A stretch of DNA of 34,036 bases from Streptomyces acidicola. Lineage in GTDB: Bacteria; Actinomycetota; Actinomycetes; Streptomycetales; Streptomycetaceae. Every line of letters begins with the position of its first letter. Position 1 is the first letter of the stretch. A program made the position numbers and the translations under genes. Location: the NCBI RefSeq assembly GCF_009377235.1, contig NZ_VMNX01000091.1, forward strand, positions 1-34,036. Direction: 5' to 3'. A model generated the notes under the pieces. It was not told the origin of the DNA, ran no database searches, and saw nothing but the letters and a program-made list of their open reading frames with translations. Positions 15,812-24,200 of this stretch are shown piece after piece.

Positions 15812-16443
15812 GTGCACAGGTTCGGTATGAGGACCGTACTGGCCGTGACCGTCGCCGGTGGAGTGCTGCTCACCGGATGTTCGGCCGACGGCGGCACCGG
15901 CGGTACGGCGGAGGGCGACGGCAGGTCCGACGGCTCGCGCAACCGGCCGCCGCCGAGCAGGTCAAACTGTGGCTGACCGGCAGCCTCAACGGCCGTGGCT
16001 GGGAGCAGGCAGGCCCCCTCGGCATCGTGCTGCTGCTCTCCCTGCCCGCCCTGCTGTGGGTGAGCCGGGCGCAGAAGCCGCTCGGTCTCGACCCCGACAC
16101 GGCCGCCGCGCTCGGCATCCGCGTGCACCGGGCCCAGCTCGGCCTCACCGCGCTCGGCGTGGTGCTCGCCGCGACCGCGACGGGTGCGGCCGGACCGATC
16201 GGCTTCGTCGCGCTCACCAGTCCGCAGCTGGCCCGCCGCCTGACCCGTACCCCTCAACTCCCCCTCGTGGGCTCGGCGTTGACGGGCGCGATCGTCGTCG
16301 TCACCGCCGACCTGGTGGCCCGCACGCTGGTCCCGCCCCTGGAGATCCCGGTGGGCGCGCTCACCTCCCTCGTCGGCGGTCCCTATCTGCTGTGGCTCCT
16401 GGGGCGCGCGACCGGTCGACGCGACCAGGCCCACGTCGGCTGA
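15812..16443 (+). pseudogene. collapsed siderophore-uptake locus: lipoprotein start fused to FecCD permease end
   Basis: GTG 15812 begins a lipoprotein signal sequence (VHRFGMRTVLAVTVAGGVLL, then TGCSADGG with lipobox LTGC), the start of an iron-siderophore binding protein. After about 40 residues the sequence jumps, in another frame, to the C-terminal half of a FecCD/BtuC-type permease (AEQVKLWLTGSLNGRGWEQA, AAALGIRVHRAQLGLTALGV, GPIGFVALTSPQLARRLTR, LEIPVGALTSLVGGPYLLWL) and ends at TGA 16443. The lipoprotein frame closes at 15976. Most of the binding protein and the permease N-terminus were therefore deleted together, with the junction near 15930-15945. No ATPase gene follows. Neither part can work, although the iron box is intact. 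Confidence 0.88.
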
Positions 16444-16474
16444 GCTGCTGCGATACCACGGCAGCGGGCGAAGA

Positions 16475-16506
16475 AGGGCCGGAGCCGTGTCACCGGCCCC
16501 GGCCCT
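16475..16506. terminator. bidirectional hairpin between permease remnant and alcohol dehydrogenase
   Basis: AGGGCCGG (16475-16482) pairs with CCGGCCCT (16499-16506), with a further CCGG/CCGG possibility inside the loop. It lies between two convergent reading directions, 17 bp beyond the dehydrogenase stop, with no strong T-tract on either side. Confidence 0.55.
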
Positions 16507-16523
16507 CACTGACAGCCAGGTGG

Positions 16524-17567
16524 TCAGATCGTCGCCGTGTCGATCACGAACCGGTACCGCACGTCACTCGACAGCACCCGCTCGTACGCGACGTTGATCT
16601 CGGAGGCCTCGATCAGCTCGATCTCGGCGCCCAGGCCGTGCTCGGCGCAGAAGTCCAGCATCTCCTGGGTCTCGCGTATGCCGCCGATGCCGGAGCCCGC
16701 GAGGGTCTTGCGGCCGCCGATCACGGAGAACAGGTTGAGCGCGACGGGCTCCTCGGGCGCGCCCACGTTCACGAAGGCGCCGTCCGTCTTCAGCAGGGAC
16801 AGGTAGGCGTCCAGGTCCAGCGGGGCGGACACGGTGGACAGGATCAGGTCGAAGGAACCCCGGAGCTCCTCGAAGGTCTTCGGGTCGCTGGTCGCGTAGT
16901 AGTGGTCGGCGCCCAGCCGCTCCCCGTCGTCCTTCTTGCGCAGGGACTGGGAGAGGACCGTCACCTCGGCGCCCAGCGCGTGCGCGATCTTGACGCCCAT
17001 GTGGCCGAGGCCGCCGAAGCCGAGGACGGCGACCTTCTTGCCGGGGCCCGCGTTCCAGTGCTTCAGCGGGGAGTACGTGGTGATGCCGGCGCACAGCAGG
17101 GGCGCGGCCACGTCGAGCGCGAGCCCGTCGGGGATGCGTACGACGAAGGCCTCGGCGACGACGATCTTCTGGGAGTAGCCACCGTGGGTGGGCTCCCCGT
17201 CCTTGCCGATGCCGTTGTACGTCGGGATGTTGCCCTTGAGGCAGTACTGCTCCAGGCCGGCCTTGCAGTTCTCGCACTCACGGCAGGAGTCGACCATGCA
17301 GCCGACGCCCACGCGGTCGCCGACCTGGTACTTGGTCACGCCGGAGCCGACCTCGGAGACGACGCCGGCGATCTCGTGCCCGGGCACCATCGGGAAGATG
17401 GCCTCGCCCCAGCCCTCGCGGGCCTGGTGGATGTCCGAGTGGCAGATGCCGGCGAACTTGATGTCGATCAGTACGTCGAACTCACCGACCTCGCGGCGCT
17501 CGATCGTGGTGCGCTCCAGCGGAGCCTTGGCCGCGGGAGCAGCGTATGCAGCGACAGTGGTGGTCAT
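16524..17567 (-). CDS. zinc-dependent NAD(P) alcohol dehydrogenase
   Basis: 347-residue medium-chain dehydrogenase of the cinnamyl-alcohol/YahK-like group. Catalytic zinc ligands are Cys42 (AGICHSD), His64-Glu65 (VPGHE) and a Cys in LLCAGITTYS near residue 158. Structural zinc is held by Cys95, Cys98, Cys101 and Cys109. The Rossmann motif GFGGLGHMG is near 187-195. It should interconvert aldehydes and alcohols, usually with NADPH in this group; the cofactor is not certain here. ATG 17567 has TAGGAG upstream. It is divergent from an MmyB-like regulator, and the 20-bp palindrome between them suggests direct control of this gene, perhaps in response to an aldehyde or fatty-acid-like ligand. Confidence 0.94.
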   Translation of the reverse strand: MTTTVAAYAAPAAKAPLERTTIERREVGEFDVLIDIKFAGICHSDIHQAREGWGEAIFPMVPGHEIAGVVSEVGSGVTKYQVGDRVGVGCMVDSCRECENCKAGLEQYCLKGNIPTYNGIGKDGEPTHGGYSQKIVVAEAFVVRIPDGLALDVAAPLLCAGITTYSPLKHWNAGPGKKVAVLGFGGLGHMGVKIAHALGAEVTVLSQSLRKKDDGERLGADHYYATSDPKTFEELRGSFDLILSTVSAPLDLDAYLSLLKTDGAFVNVGAPEEPVALNLFSVIGGRKTLAGSGIGGIRETQEMLDFCAEHGLGAEIELIEASEINVAYERVLSSDVRYRFVIDTATI

Positions 17568-17725
17568 GCGGGGGGTACTCCTAAGAAACAGCAGAGGATC
17601 ATCCTGCTCGGGCTCCCGGCCTGCCTTCGGGCCGGGCGCGACTTCCAGCCTGCCTCAGCCACCAGGGTTCGCCCAGGTCACAGCTTTGCGTACGTCCACT
17701 GGTCCTACTACTGGCGGGGTCAGGC

Positions 17726-17745
17726 TCACGGTCGTACGACCGTGA
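17726..17745. promoter_or_regulatory. 20-bp perfect palindrome between adh and its divergent regulator
   Basis: TCACGGTCGTACGACCGTGA reads identically on both strands over all 20 bases. It begins 11 bp before the regulator ATG and lies about 160 bp upstream of the dehydrogenase start. The location suits an operator serving both divergent genes. Confidence 0.75.
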
Positions 17746-17756
17746 ATACTGGAGGC

Positions 17757-18719
17757 ATGGACGAGAAGCCCGAGACCGTGCCGGCCGGCGGCCAGGGGCC
17801 CGCCGGCGATGCCGGGGCGACCCTGGACCGGCGGGCCGAGCTCAGCGAGTTCCTGCGCACCCGGCGCGCCCGGCTGAAGCCGGAGGACGTGGGGCTGCCG
17901 GACTTCGGCCGGCACCGCCGGGTGCCCGGGCTGCGCCGAGAGGAACTCGCGCAGCTGGCGGGCGTCTCGGTGGCCTACTACACACGGCTGGAGCAGGGCA
18001 ACGGGCGCAATGTGTCGGCGGAGGTGCTCGACGCGATCGCGCGCGCCCTGCGGCTGAGCGACGCCGAGCACGCGCACCTCACGCATCTCGCGAAGGGGAA
18101 GGCGCACAAGAAGAAGCCGTCGGCGCGGACGGAGCAGGTGCGGGGCTCGCTGCGGCAGCTGCTGGACCTGCTGGACGGTGTCCCCGCGTACATCACCGGG
18201 CGACGCTCGGACGTCCTGGTGTGGAACCGGATGGCGGCGGCCGTCTTCGGGGACTGGTCCGAGCTGCCCGCCCAGGAGCGGAACTGGGCGCGGATGGTGT
18301 TCCTGAAGCCCGAGTACCGCGAGCTGTTCGTGGAGTGGGACCGCAAGGCGGTCGACGTGGTGAGCTATCTGCGTATGGACGCGGGCTGCCATCCGGACGA
18401 CCCTCGGCTGTCCGCGCTGGTCGGGGAGCTCTCGATGAAGAGCGAGGAGTTCCGGCGGCTGTGGGCCACGCACGACGTCAGAGAGAAGGGCCACGGGGTG
18501 AAGCGGCTGCGTCATCCCCTGGTCGGTGAGCTCACCCTGTCCTTCGAGACATTCCGGCTGCCGGACGACGGCGAGCAGGCTCTGATCACGTACCACGCGG
18601 AGCCGGGCTCACCGTCCGCGGAAGCGCTGCGTCTGCTGGCGAGCTGGGGCGCGGACGCGAGGGCCTCCGGCCGGAGCGCGTCCGCTCTCGGGGGCCCCAC
18701 GGTTGGCCGACCGGAGTAG
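17757..18719 (+). CDS. XRE-family regulator with MmyB-like ligand-binding domain
   Basis: 320-residue transcription factor. After a disordered start, the N-terminal HTH runs LSEFLRTRRARLKPEDVGLP ... GLRREELAQLAGVSVAYYTRLEQGNGRNVS (about 29-87). The C-terminal MmyB-like domain (about 115-300) has the typical PAYITGRRSDVLVWN, VFLKPEYRELFVEWDRKAVDVV and HPLVGELTLSFETFRLPDDG motifs. MmyB-type domains have a PAS-like fold that can bind fatty-acid-like ligands. ATG 17757 is chosen because homologues begin near here, but GGAGG is only 1 nt away. GTG 17742 is an alternative that lies within the palindrome, so the start is not secure. It is divergent from the alcohol dehydrogenase, a recurrent pairing in Streptomyces, and presumably its repressor. 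Confidence 0.88.
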   Translation: MDEKPETVPAGGQGPAGDAGATLDRRAELSEFLRTRRARLKPEDVGLPDFGRHRRVPGLRREELAQLAGVSVAYYTRLEQGNGRNVSAEVLDAIARALRLSDAEHAHLTHLAKGKAHKKKPSARTEQVRGSLRQLLDLLDGVPAYITGRRSDVLVWNRMAAAVFGDWSELPAQERNWARMVFLKPEYRELFVEWDRKAVDVVSYLRMDAGCHPDDPRLSALVGELSMKSEEFRRLWATHDVREKGHGVKRLRHPLVGELTLSFETFRLPDDGEQALITYHAEPGSPSAEALRLLASWGADARASGRSASALGGPTVGRPE

Positions 18720-18749
18720 CCGCTGCGGGAGGTGTCCGGGCATCCGCCT

Positions 18750-19094
18750 TCACGCGCCCGCCGCCCCCTCCCCTGCGCCCGCGCCCGTGCCCCGCACGAC
18801 GGTCGGCTTGTAGTGGCGCATCTCCTCGATGTACGGCGCGTACGGCTGGATCTCGGCGAGGAAGTCCTGGAACAGCTCCGACTTCCGGAAGCCCTCCAGA
18901 TGGTCCTCGGTCGACGTCCAGGTGATGCGGAGGATGAAGTGCTCGAAGTCCTCCTCGCAGCGGGCCAGTTCGTAGTCGACGCACTGCGGTGCCTCCGCGA
19001 GCGGGGCGGCGGCCTTGGCGTAGGCGGCCAGGAACTCCGCCGACCGCTCCTCGGGAATCCGGTAACGGATGTACTCCACGGTCGATGTGGTCAT
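18750..19094 (-). CDS. antibiotic biosynthesis monooxygenase (ABM) domain protein
   Basis: 114-residue ferredoxin-like-fold protein of the ABM/dimeric alpha-beta barrel class. The ordered motifs are TVEYIRYRIPEERSAEFLAA (strand 1/helix 1), APQCVDYELARCEEDFEHFI (strands 2-3), ITWTSTEDHLEGFRKSELFQDF (strand/helix with the W-x-S-x-E-x-x-x-x-F pattern) and IEEMRHYKP. Such proteins range from cofactor-free monooxygenases to heme- or quinone-handling enzymes, so a specific reaction cannot be given. The C-terminal GTGAGAGEGAAGA tail is low complexity. ATG 19094 lacks a strong ribosome site, but homologues begin MTxxTVEYIRY. It converges on the MmyB-like regulator with a 30-bp gap. Confidence 0.87.
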   Translation of the reverse strand: MTTSTVEYIRYRIPEERSAEFLAAYAKAAAPLAEAPQCVDYELARCEEDFEHFILRITWTSTEDHLEGFRKSELFQDFLAEIQPYAPYIEEMRHYKPTVVRGTGAGAGEGAAGA

Positions 19095-19123
19095 ACGTCC
19101 ACGGAAACACGAACGGCGAACGT

Positions 19124-19417
19124 TCAGCCAGCCGGCCCGTCCGCCTTGAGCGCCGCGACGAACGGGGCCCAGGCGTGGGCAGTGAGGACGAGGACGGGCC
19201 CGTCGGGGGTCTTGGAGTCGCGTACGGGGACGAGACCGGGGAGGTTGTCGGCAATCTCCACGCAGTTGCCGCCGCTGCCGTTGCTGTAGCTCGACTTGCG
19301 CCAGAGGGCGGCGCCGGGGAAGTCGCTCGCGACCTCCACGCACTCTCCGCCGCTGCCGTTGCTGTAGCTGCTCTTGAACCAGAGCGCGTCACTCAAGTCG
19401 ATCCGGTTGCTTGCCAT
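19124..19417 (-). CDS. tandem DUF397 protein (BldB-neighbourhood type)
   Basis: 97 residues containing two DUF397 units: LWFKSSYSNGSGGECVEVAS (about 12-31) and LWRKSSYSNGSGGNCVEIAD (about 38-57), followed by the usual VPVRDSKTPDGPVLVLT and AWAPFVAAL. Single-unit DUF397 proteins are the rule in Streptomyces, so this is a partial internal duplication of the first strands. The duplicated DNA is still very similar (near 19262-19303 and 19340-19381). DUF397 proteins are normally encoded beside a DUF5753 XRE regulator and act with it, as WhiJ locus work suggests. The start at 19417 lies inside the regulator's reading frame (29-bp overlap), so the two are co-translated. Confidence 0.92.
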   Translation of the reverse strand: MASNRIDLSDALWFKSSYSNGSGGECVEVASDFPGAALWRKSSYSNGSGGNCVEIADNLPGLVPVRDSKTPDGPVLVLTAHAWAPFVAALKADGPAG

Positions 19418-20252
19418 TTCGGTAATCCTCCGCCGCTGCCTTGATCATGGCCAGGGACGCCTCCGGAGCGAGCGCGACGGCCCTGAGCAGATCGTACGAC
19501 CTGCGGTACTCCTCCACGAGGGCCGGATCGTCGATCGTGTCACCGCTGTGCAGCGACTCCGTGTAGAACAACGGCGGAGCGTCCGGGAAGGTCATGATCA
19601 TGCCGGTACCGAGCATGAAGGGGTGCGGACCACACTTCCGCAGGATGAGCTGCGTAGCGATGCGGCGGCGTTCGGAGAGCTCCACGATCCGGTCGAGTTG
19701 TTCGGCCATTTCACGCGGCGGCAGGATCGCGTCCGTGATGAGCGACTCATGCAGGATCGCCCAGTACGACGGCGTGCGGTGGTCCTTCTCGAAGAGGCAG
19801 GCCCTGGCCATACGCGCGGTGACCTTGCCCTCCACCTCCTCGTCCAGCGACAGCGGGTGCGTCGCCCTGACCACTGCCCGCGCGTACGCGGGAGTCTGGA
19901 GCAACCCTGGAAGGATGGTGGGGCCCCACACCTCAATCGTCTTGGCGTGTTTCTCGGCCTCCAGGGCCTTCTCGTAGTACTCGGCGTGACCAGCCCTCCT
20001 CGCCCTCCGCACATCCTCACAGTTCCGCTCGAAGAACCCGTTCGTCTTCAGGACCTCATCCACATGCCGGGCCAGATCCAGCGGCATCCGTCGCTCCCCG
20101 CGCTCGATGTCGCTCAGGTGGGACTTGCCGTAGAAGCTGCCCGCGACAAGTTGCTCCAGGGAGAGCCGGGCGGCTTCCCGCTGCCACCTCAACTCCTTGC
20201 CGTAGAAGGTCGGGACGCTCATCGAGCCGTCGATGTCCTTGCGTCGTGCCAT
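19389..20252 (-). CDS. WhiJ-like XRE regulator with DUF5753 domain
   Basis: 287-residue regulator. The N-terminal HTH (GKELRWQREAARLSLEQLVA, GKSHLSDIERGERRMP) is at about residues 19-56. The DUF5753 domain spans about 95-270, beginning KTIEVWGPTILPGLLQTPAY and including the R-x-x-R-Q/A-like VTARMARACLF and the ILHESLI and RIATQLILRK strands. This is the architecture of WhiJ and of dozens of Streptomyces paralogues that repress development or metabolism in modules with DUF397 and anti-sigma-like ATPase proteins. All those partners are adjacent here: DUF397 overlapping downstream, and a small protein plus ATPase divergent upstream. The 175-bp divergent gap contains CGGTACCG (20361-20368), a possible half of an operator. 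Confidence 0.93.
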   Translation of the reverse strand: MARRKDIDGSMSVPTFYGKELRWQREAARLSLEQLVAGSFYGKSHLSDIERGERRMPLDLARHVDEVLKTNGFFERNCEDVRRARRAGHAEYYEKALEAEKHAKTIEVWGPTILPGLLQTPAYARAVVRATHPLSLDEEVEGKVTARMARACLFEKDHRTPSYWAILHESLITDAILPPREMAEQLDRIVELSERRRIATQLILRKCGPHPFMLGTGMIMTFPDAPPLFYTESLHSGDTIDDPALVEEYRRSYDLLRAVALAPEASLAMIKAAAEDYRNGKQPDRLE

Positions 20253-20427
20253 TGCTCACCGCCGTGGGGGTCTGTGCGGCCGGACTGTTCCACTTCCACG
20301 GTTTCCGCAACGCTCCCCGCCTGATCCGCAGTTGGTGTGGCGTACGCGAAACCTCTTTTACGGTACCGGGCTTGACGCCACAGTGTGAGTGATTCATCAC
20401 AGAGCGCAACCAGCAAAGGCGTCACTC

Positions 20428-20631
20428 ATGCCCGATGACATGTCCCGTTGCGTGGAGGAACTCCGCGCGGCCCTCGCCCTTCACGGCATCACGCTTCCCT
20501 CGCTCCGCGAGGACCTCCCGACCTTCGCCGGCACGTACGCGCCACCCGCCGGTCTCATCACGCTCGGGAACTGCAACACCGCCACGGCCCGCGCACTCGC
20601 CGCCGCACTCCGGAAGGCGGCCGGGCAGTGA
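20428..20631 (+). CDS. small hypothetical protein of the WhiJ-like module
   Basis: 67 residues (MPDDMSRCVEELRAALALHG ... GLITLGNCNTATARALAAAL). The pattern is one amphipathic helix, a short strand-turn with LITLGNCN, and a second Ala-rich helix. Small proteins of this form frequently precede the ATPase of these Streptomyces modules; I know no function for them. The stop overlaps the ATPase GTG (GTGA, 20628-20631), so they are coupled. The ATG at 20428 is preceded by AAAGG; the in-frame ATG at 20440 is also possible. Confidence 0.75.
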   Translation: MPDDMSRCVEELRAALALHGITLPSLREDLPTFAGTYAPPAGLITLGNCNTATARALAAALRKAAGQ

Positions 20632-21017
20632 CGTTCGAACTCAGTCTGCTCGCGGTCCCGAAGTCCGTCCCGGAACTACGCCACCATCTCCGACACCACA
20701 GCTTCGACGTCCGCCTCTGCGTCAGCGAGCTGGTGACGAACGTCATCGATCACGTCGGCGAGGGAACCCCGGTGACCGTCCGCGTCCTGTCCACGGACAC
20801 CGGCGGTACCCGCGTCGAGGTCACGGACCCCGATCCGCGCGCACTGCCCGTGCTCCTGCATGCCGCCACCACCGACGAATCCGGCCGCGGTCTCGCCCTC
20901 CTCGGCGCTTGCGCCCGGCGGTGGGGTGTGGAGACAGGGGCAGACCGCAAGACCATTTGGTTCGAGTTGACGGCACCGGATCAGGAGTCCGTCACACCCT
21001 GGCACGGTTCGCGGTAG
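20628..21017 (+). CDS. anti-sigma-factor-like HATPase_c ATP-binding protein
   Basis: 129-residue GHKL-type ATPase domain protein of the RsbW/SpoIIAB-like family. The N box is FDVRLCVSELVTNVIDHVGE, with Glu and Asn for Mg-ATP, at about residues 25-44. The G1-like box is VEVTDPDP, where Pro replaces glycines of the usual D-x-G-x-G, and the G2 box is ESGRGLALLGACARRWG. The degenerate G1 could mean altered nucleotide binding. These proteins accompany DUF5753 regulators throughout Streptomyces and may modulate them rather than a sigma factor. GTG 20628 is fixed by the four-base overlap with the upstream gene. A strong bidirectional terminator follows. Confidence 0.9.
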   Translation: MTFELSLLAVPKSVPELRHHLRHHSFDVRLCVSELVTNVIDHVGEGTPVTVRVLSTDTGGTRVEVTDPDPRALPVLLHAATTDESGRGLALLGACARRWGVETGADRKTIWFELTAPDQESVTPWHGSR

Positions 21018-21087
21018 GCGGCCTCGCCGTTCCTGAAGCTCAGTGCCGTGATGTCCTCCTACGGAGGTGTTGAGCGTACGAAGCGTG

Positions 21088-21128
21088 TGGCCCCGGCCCT
21101 GCTTCACCAGGAAGCGGGGCCGGGGCCA
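21088..21128. terminator. strong bidirectional hairpin terminator
   Basis: TGGCCCCGGCCC (21088-21099) pairs with GGGCCGGGGCCA (21117-21128). Inside, GCTTC (21101-21105) pairs with GAAGC (21111-21115) around ACCAG. It serves the ATPase gene on the plus strand and the subtilase on the minus strand. Confidence 0.85.
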
Positions 21129-21200
21129 ACCTGCTTGGCTACGTCGAACGGGCCGCCGTCCTGTTCGCCGACGGCCCATTCGACAACCATCAGTGCGAGG

Positions 21201-24200
21201 TCACTTGCCGTAGTACGCGTTGTAGACCGACACCGTCGACTTGTTGCCCTTCTTGTCGGCGATCTTGGCGTGGAACGAGATGCCCTTGCCCTTCGCCGGG
21301 TTCTTGACGGTGATCTTGCCGTCCTTGACGGTGAGCTTGGTCCACTTCTGGCCGTAGTCGTACGACACGTACACGGCCAGCGACTTGAGGTTGCTGCCCG
21401 CGGCCGCGCCCTGGACGGTGACCGGGAAGCTGACCTTCTTGTTCTCCGGAGCGCGGCTCCAGAGGTCGAGAGGCGCTCCGAAGCGGGCCGTCGAGACCGG
21501 GAGCTTCGCCTGGGAGCTGGTCTTCTTGGACTTGAACTCCCAGCTCGTGTCGACCCGGGTGGAGGCCGCGGCCACCTTCACGGACCGCTTGATGGACGTG
21601 GTCAGCTTGTACGTGGCCTCGCCGGCCGGGACCTTGAACTCGCCCCCGCCCTCCAGCGCGTCGTCGTTCTCGACGATCTTCGTGCCGTTGCGGTACAGCG
21701 TCGACTTCACCGAGGTGTAGAGCGACCCGCCGGCGTGGGTCTTGCCGTCGGCGAACATCGGCAGGTAGCCCCTGACGGTGTTGCCGTCGCGGGTGATGCC
21801 GTAGGAGCCGCCGATCCGGGGGCCGAAGACGCCGGTGTTGAACGTCTTCTCGTAGGTCTGGCCCGCCTTGAACGTCTGCTCGGCACCGAGCGTGTAGCTC
21901 GCGTCGACGATCGGCCAGCCGTCCTCGTCGGCCCCGGCGGTCTGCTCGAAGTCGAGGCCCCACTTCACGCCGCCCGTGGCGGACAGGTACAGCGTCCGGG
22001 TGCCGGGCAGCTTCTGCTCGATACTGATGGCGGAGGCGCCGGAGCTGTCGGGCAGGTAGCCCCACGCCGTGACGGAGCCCTTCTTGTCGCTGCTGGAGGC
22101 GCCCAGGTTGACCTTCACCGTGGACAGCTCGCTCTTCTTCCAGTGCTTGGTGTAGCCGGTGGCGAGCTGCTTGACCTTGGCGCCGGTGACGGCGTCGTAC
22201 TCGGTGCTGGTGCCCTTGGTCCAGTGCCCGTCCCACTGCTGGTACACCGAACCGTCGGTGATCTGCGGACCGACGTGAGCGCTGCGGAAGCCCTTGTAGG
22301 AGTCCAGCCACCAGCCGAACGAGTAGCTGCCGTTCGGCACGTCCACCGTGTAGTCGGCCGACGCGAACTGGGACTCAGCGGCCGCCTCGGGCACCGTGAT
22401 GTCGACCGGCTTGGCCTTGCGGGCGTCCAGCGTGATCGTGGTGTCCTTGGTGACGGACAGCTTCGGCTGGGCCAGCCAGTCGGCGCCCTTGGTGAAGTCC
22501 TCCGGGTCCACGAAGAGCGAGGAGTTGAGGATGTAACCACCCTTGGGCACACGGACCTTGACGGTGCCGGAGGCGTCGTACGGGGAGAACCACTTCTCCG
22601 TGGCGAGGCCGGAGACGCCCGCCAGGTTGATGTTGTAGTTCACGGCGGGCTTGCCGTCGCGGTCGATCGCCTTGAGCGTGACGGTGTACGACTCCACCTC
22701 GCGCTGCACGGCGGCGGCGGTGCGCACGGTCTGGCCGCCGCCCGTGGCCGTCACGTACGCCGAGTAGGCGCCGTCCACGGTGCCGCCCAGCTTGGTGTTG
22801 ACCGTCAGGTCGACGGAGGCCGTGCCGCCCGCCGGGACCTTCACGGTCTTCGCGGCGAGGGTGAAGAAACCCGCCGGAGCGGCCTGGCCCTTGGGGTTGG
22901 TGCCCGCCACGGTCAGGTCGAGGGTGACGTCGTCCTTGCCGGTGTTCTTGTACGTCACCGGCTTGGTGACCGGTGTGTCGTCGGTGTGCGGCCACTGCTG
23001 CGTACCGAACGTCACCGACACCGGGTCGGCGAACACGGTCTGCTTGATGGCCTTGTCCACCTGGATCCGGCCCGAACCCTGCTGGAACGCGGTGTACGCG
23101 CCGCCCTTGGTCGACCCCGTGAGGGCGCCCTTGAGGTCGGCGTACGTCCAGTCCGGGTGCTGCTGCTTCAGGATGGCCGCCGCGCCCGCCACGTGCGGGG
23201 TCGCCATGGACGTACCGGAAATCGTCAGGTAGCCGGGCGGATTCTCCCCGACCTCCTGCTCGATGACGCTCCCCTTGGCCGAGGCGGCCGTGATGTCCAC
23301 ACCCGGCGCGGTCACGTCCGGCTTGATCTGGCCGTCGAGGCCGGGACCGGTGCTGGAGAAGGACGCCAGCTTGTCACTGTCGTCGACGGCGCCGACGGTG
23401 AGCGCGGAGGCCGCGGTGCCGGGGGAGCCGACGGTCTGCTCGCCGAACTCGCCCTCGTTGCCCGCGGCGATCGCGAAGAGGATGCCCTTCTCCTTGGAGA
23501 CCTTGTCGACCTGGGCCTCCATCGGGTCCACCTCGGGGCCGTCGGGCCCGCCCAGGCTGAGGTTGATAACGTCGGCGCCCTGCGCGGCGGCCCAGTCGAT
23601 GCCGGCGATGATGCCGGAGTCGTCACCGGAGCCGGTGTCGTCGAGGACCTTGCCGTTGAGGATCTTCGCGCCCGGGGCCACGCCCTTGAACTTCCCGCCG
23701 GACTTGGCACCCGTGCCCGCCGCGATCGAGGCGACGTGGGTGCCATGGCCGTACTTGTCGCTCGCGTCCGCGGCCGGAGTGAAGTTCTTGGACTCGATCA
23801 CCTGGTCCTTGAGGTCCGGGTGGGTGCTGTCCACGCCCGTGTCCAGGACGGCGATCTTGGTGCCCTTGCCGTCGTAGCCGGCCGCCCACGCCTTGGGGGC
23901 GCCGATCTGGGGCACGGACTTGTCGAGGCTGGCCTTGCGGACGCCGTCGAGCCAGACATTGGCGATGCCGGAAGCGGTGGTGCCGTCGGTGTCGGTCACC
24001 GCGTTCCACAGCTTGGCCGCGTCGTCCTTCGGCGTGAGAACCGCGTCCGCGTTCAGGGTCTTGAGGGTGCGGCGGACGGTGGTGTCACCGGCGTCGCGAA
24101 CGTCGGCGCGGGCCCCCGTGGCGGCTCCCTTGTAACCGACGATGAGCTTCAGGCCCTTCTTCTGGGCCTTGCGGGTCGCGGACTTGTTCAACTCGGTGAT

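Noticed and set aside
16488..16516. TGTCAGTG on the minus strand downstream of the dehydrogenase, a possible second RecA-NDp site
   Set aside because: Eight bases further there is no TANNNT hexamer (GGCCGG instead), and it points away from any gene start into the terminator.
15858..18719. 953-codon plus-strand open frame ending in the MmyB-like regulator
   Set aside because: Only the last 320 codons match a protein family. The rest reads antisense through the alcohol dehydrogenase and the permease remnant in a high-GC frame that lacks stops.
20371..20400. TTGACG-based promoter for the small WhiJ-module gene
   Set aside because: The -35 is good, but no acceptable -10 occurs at 16-19 bp, so I did not list it.
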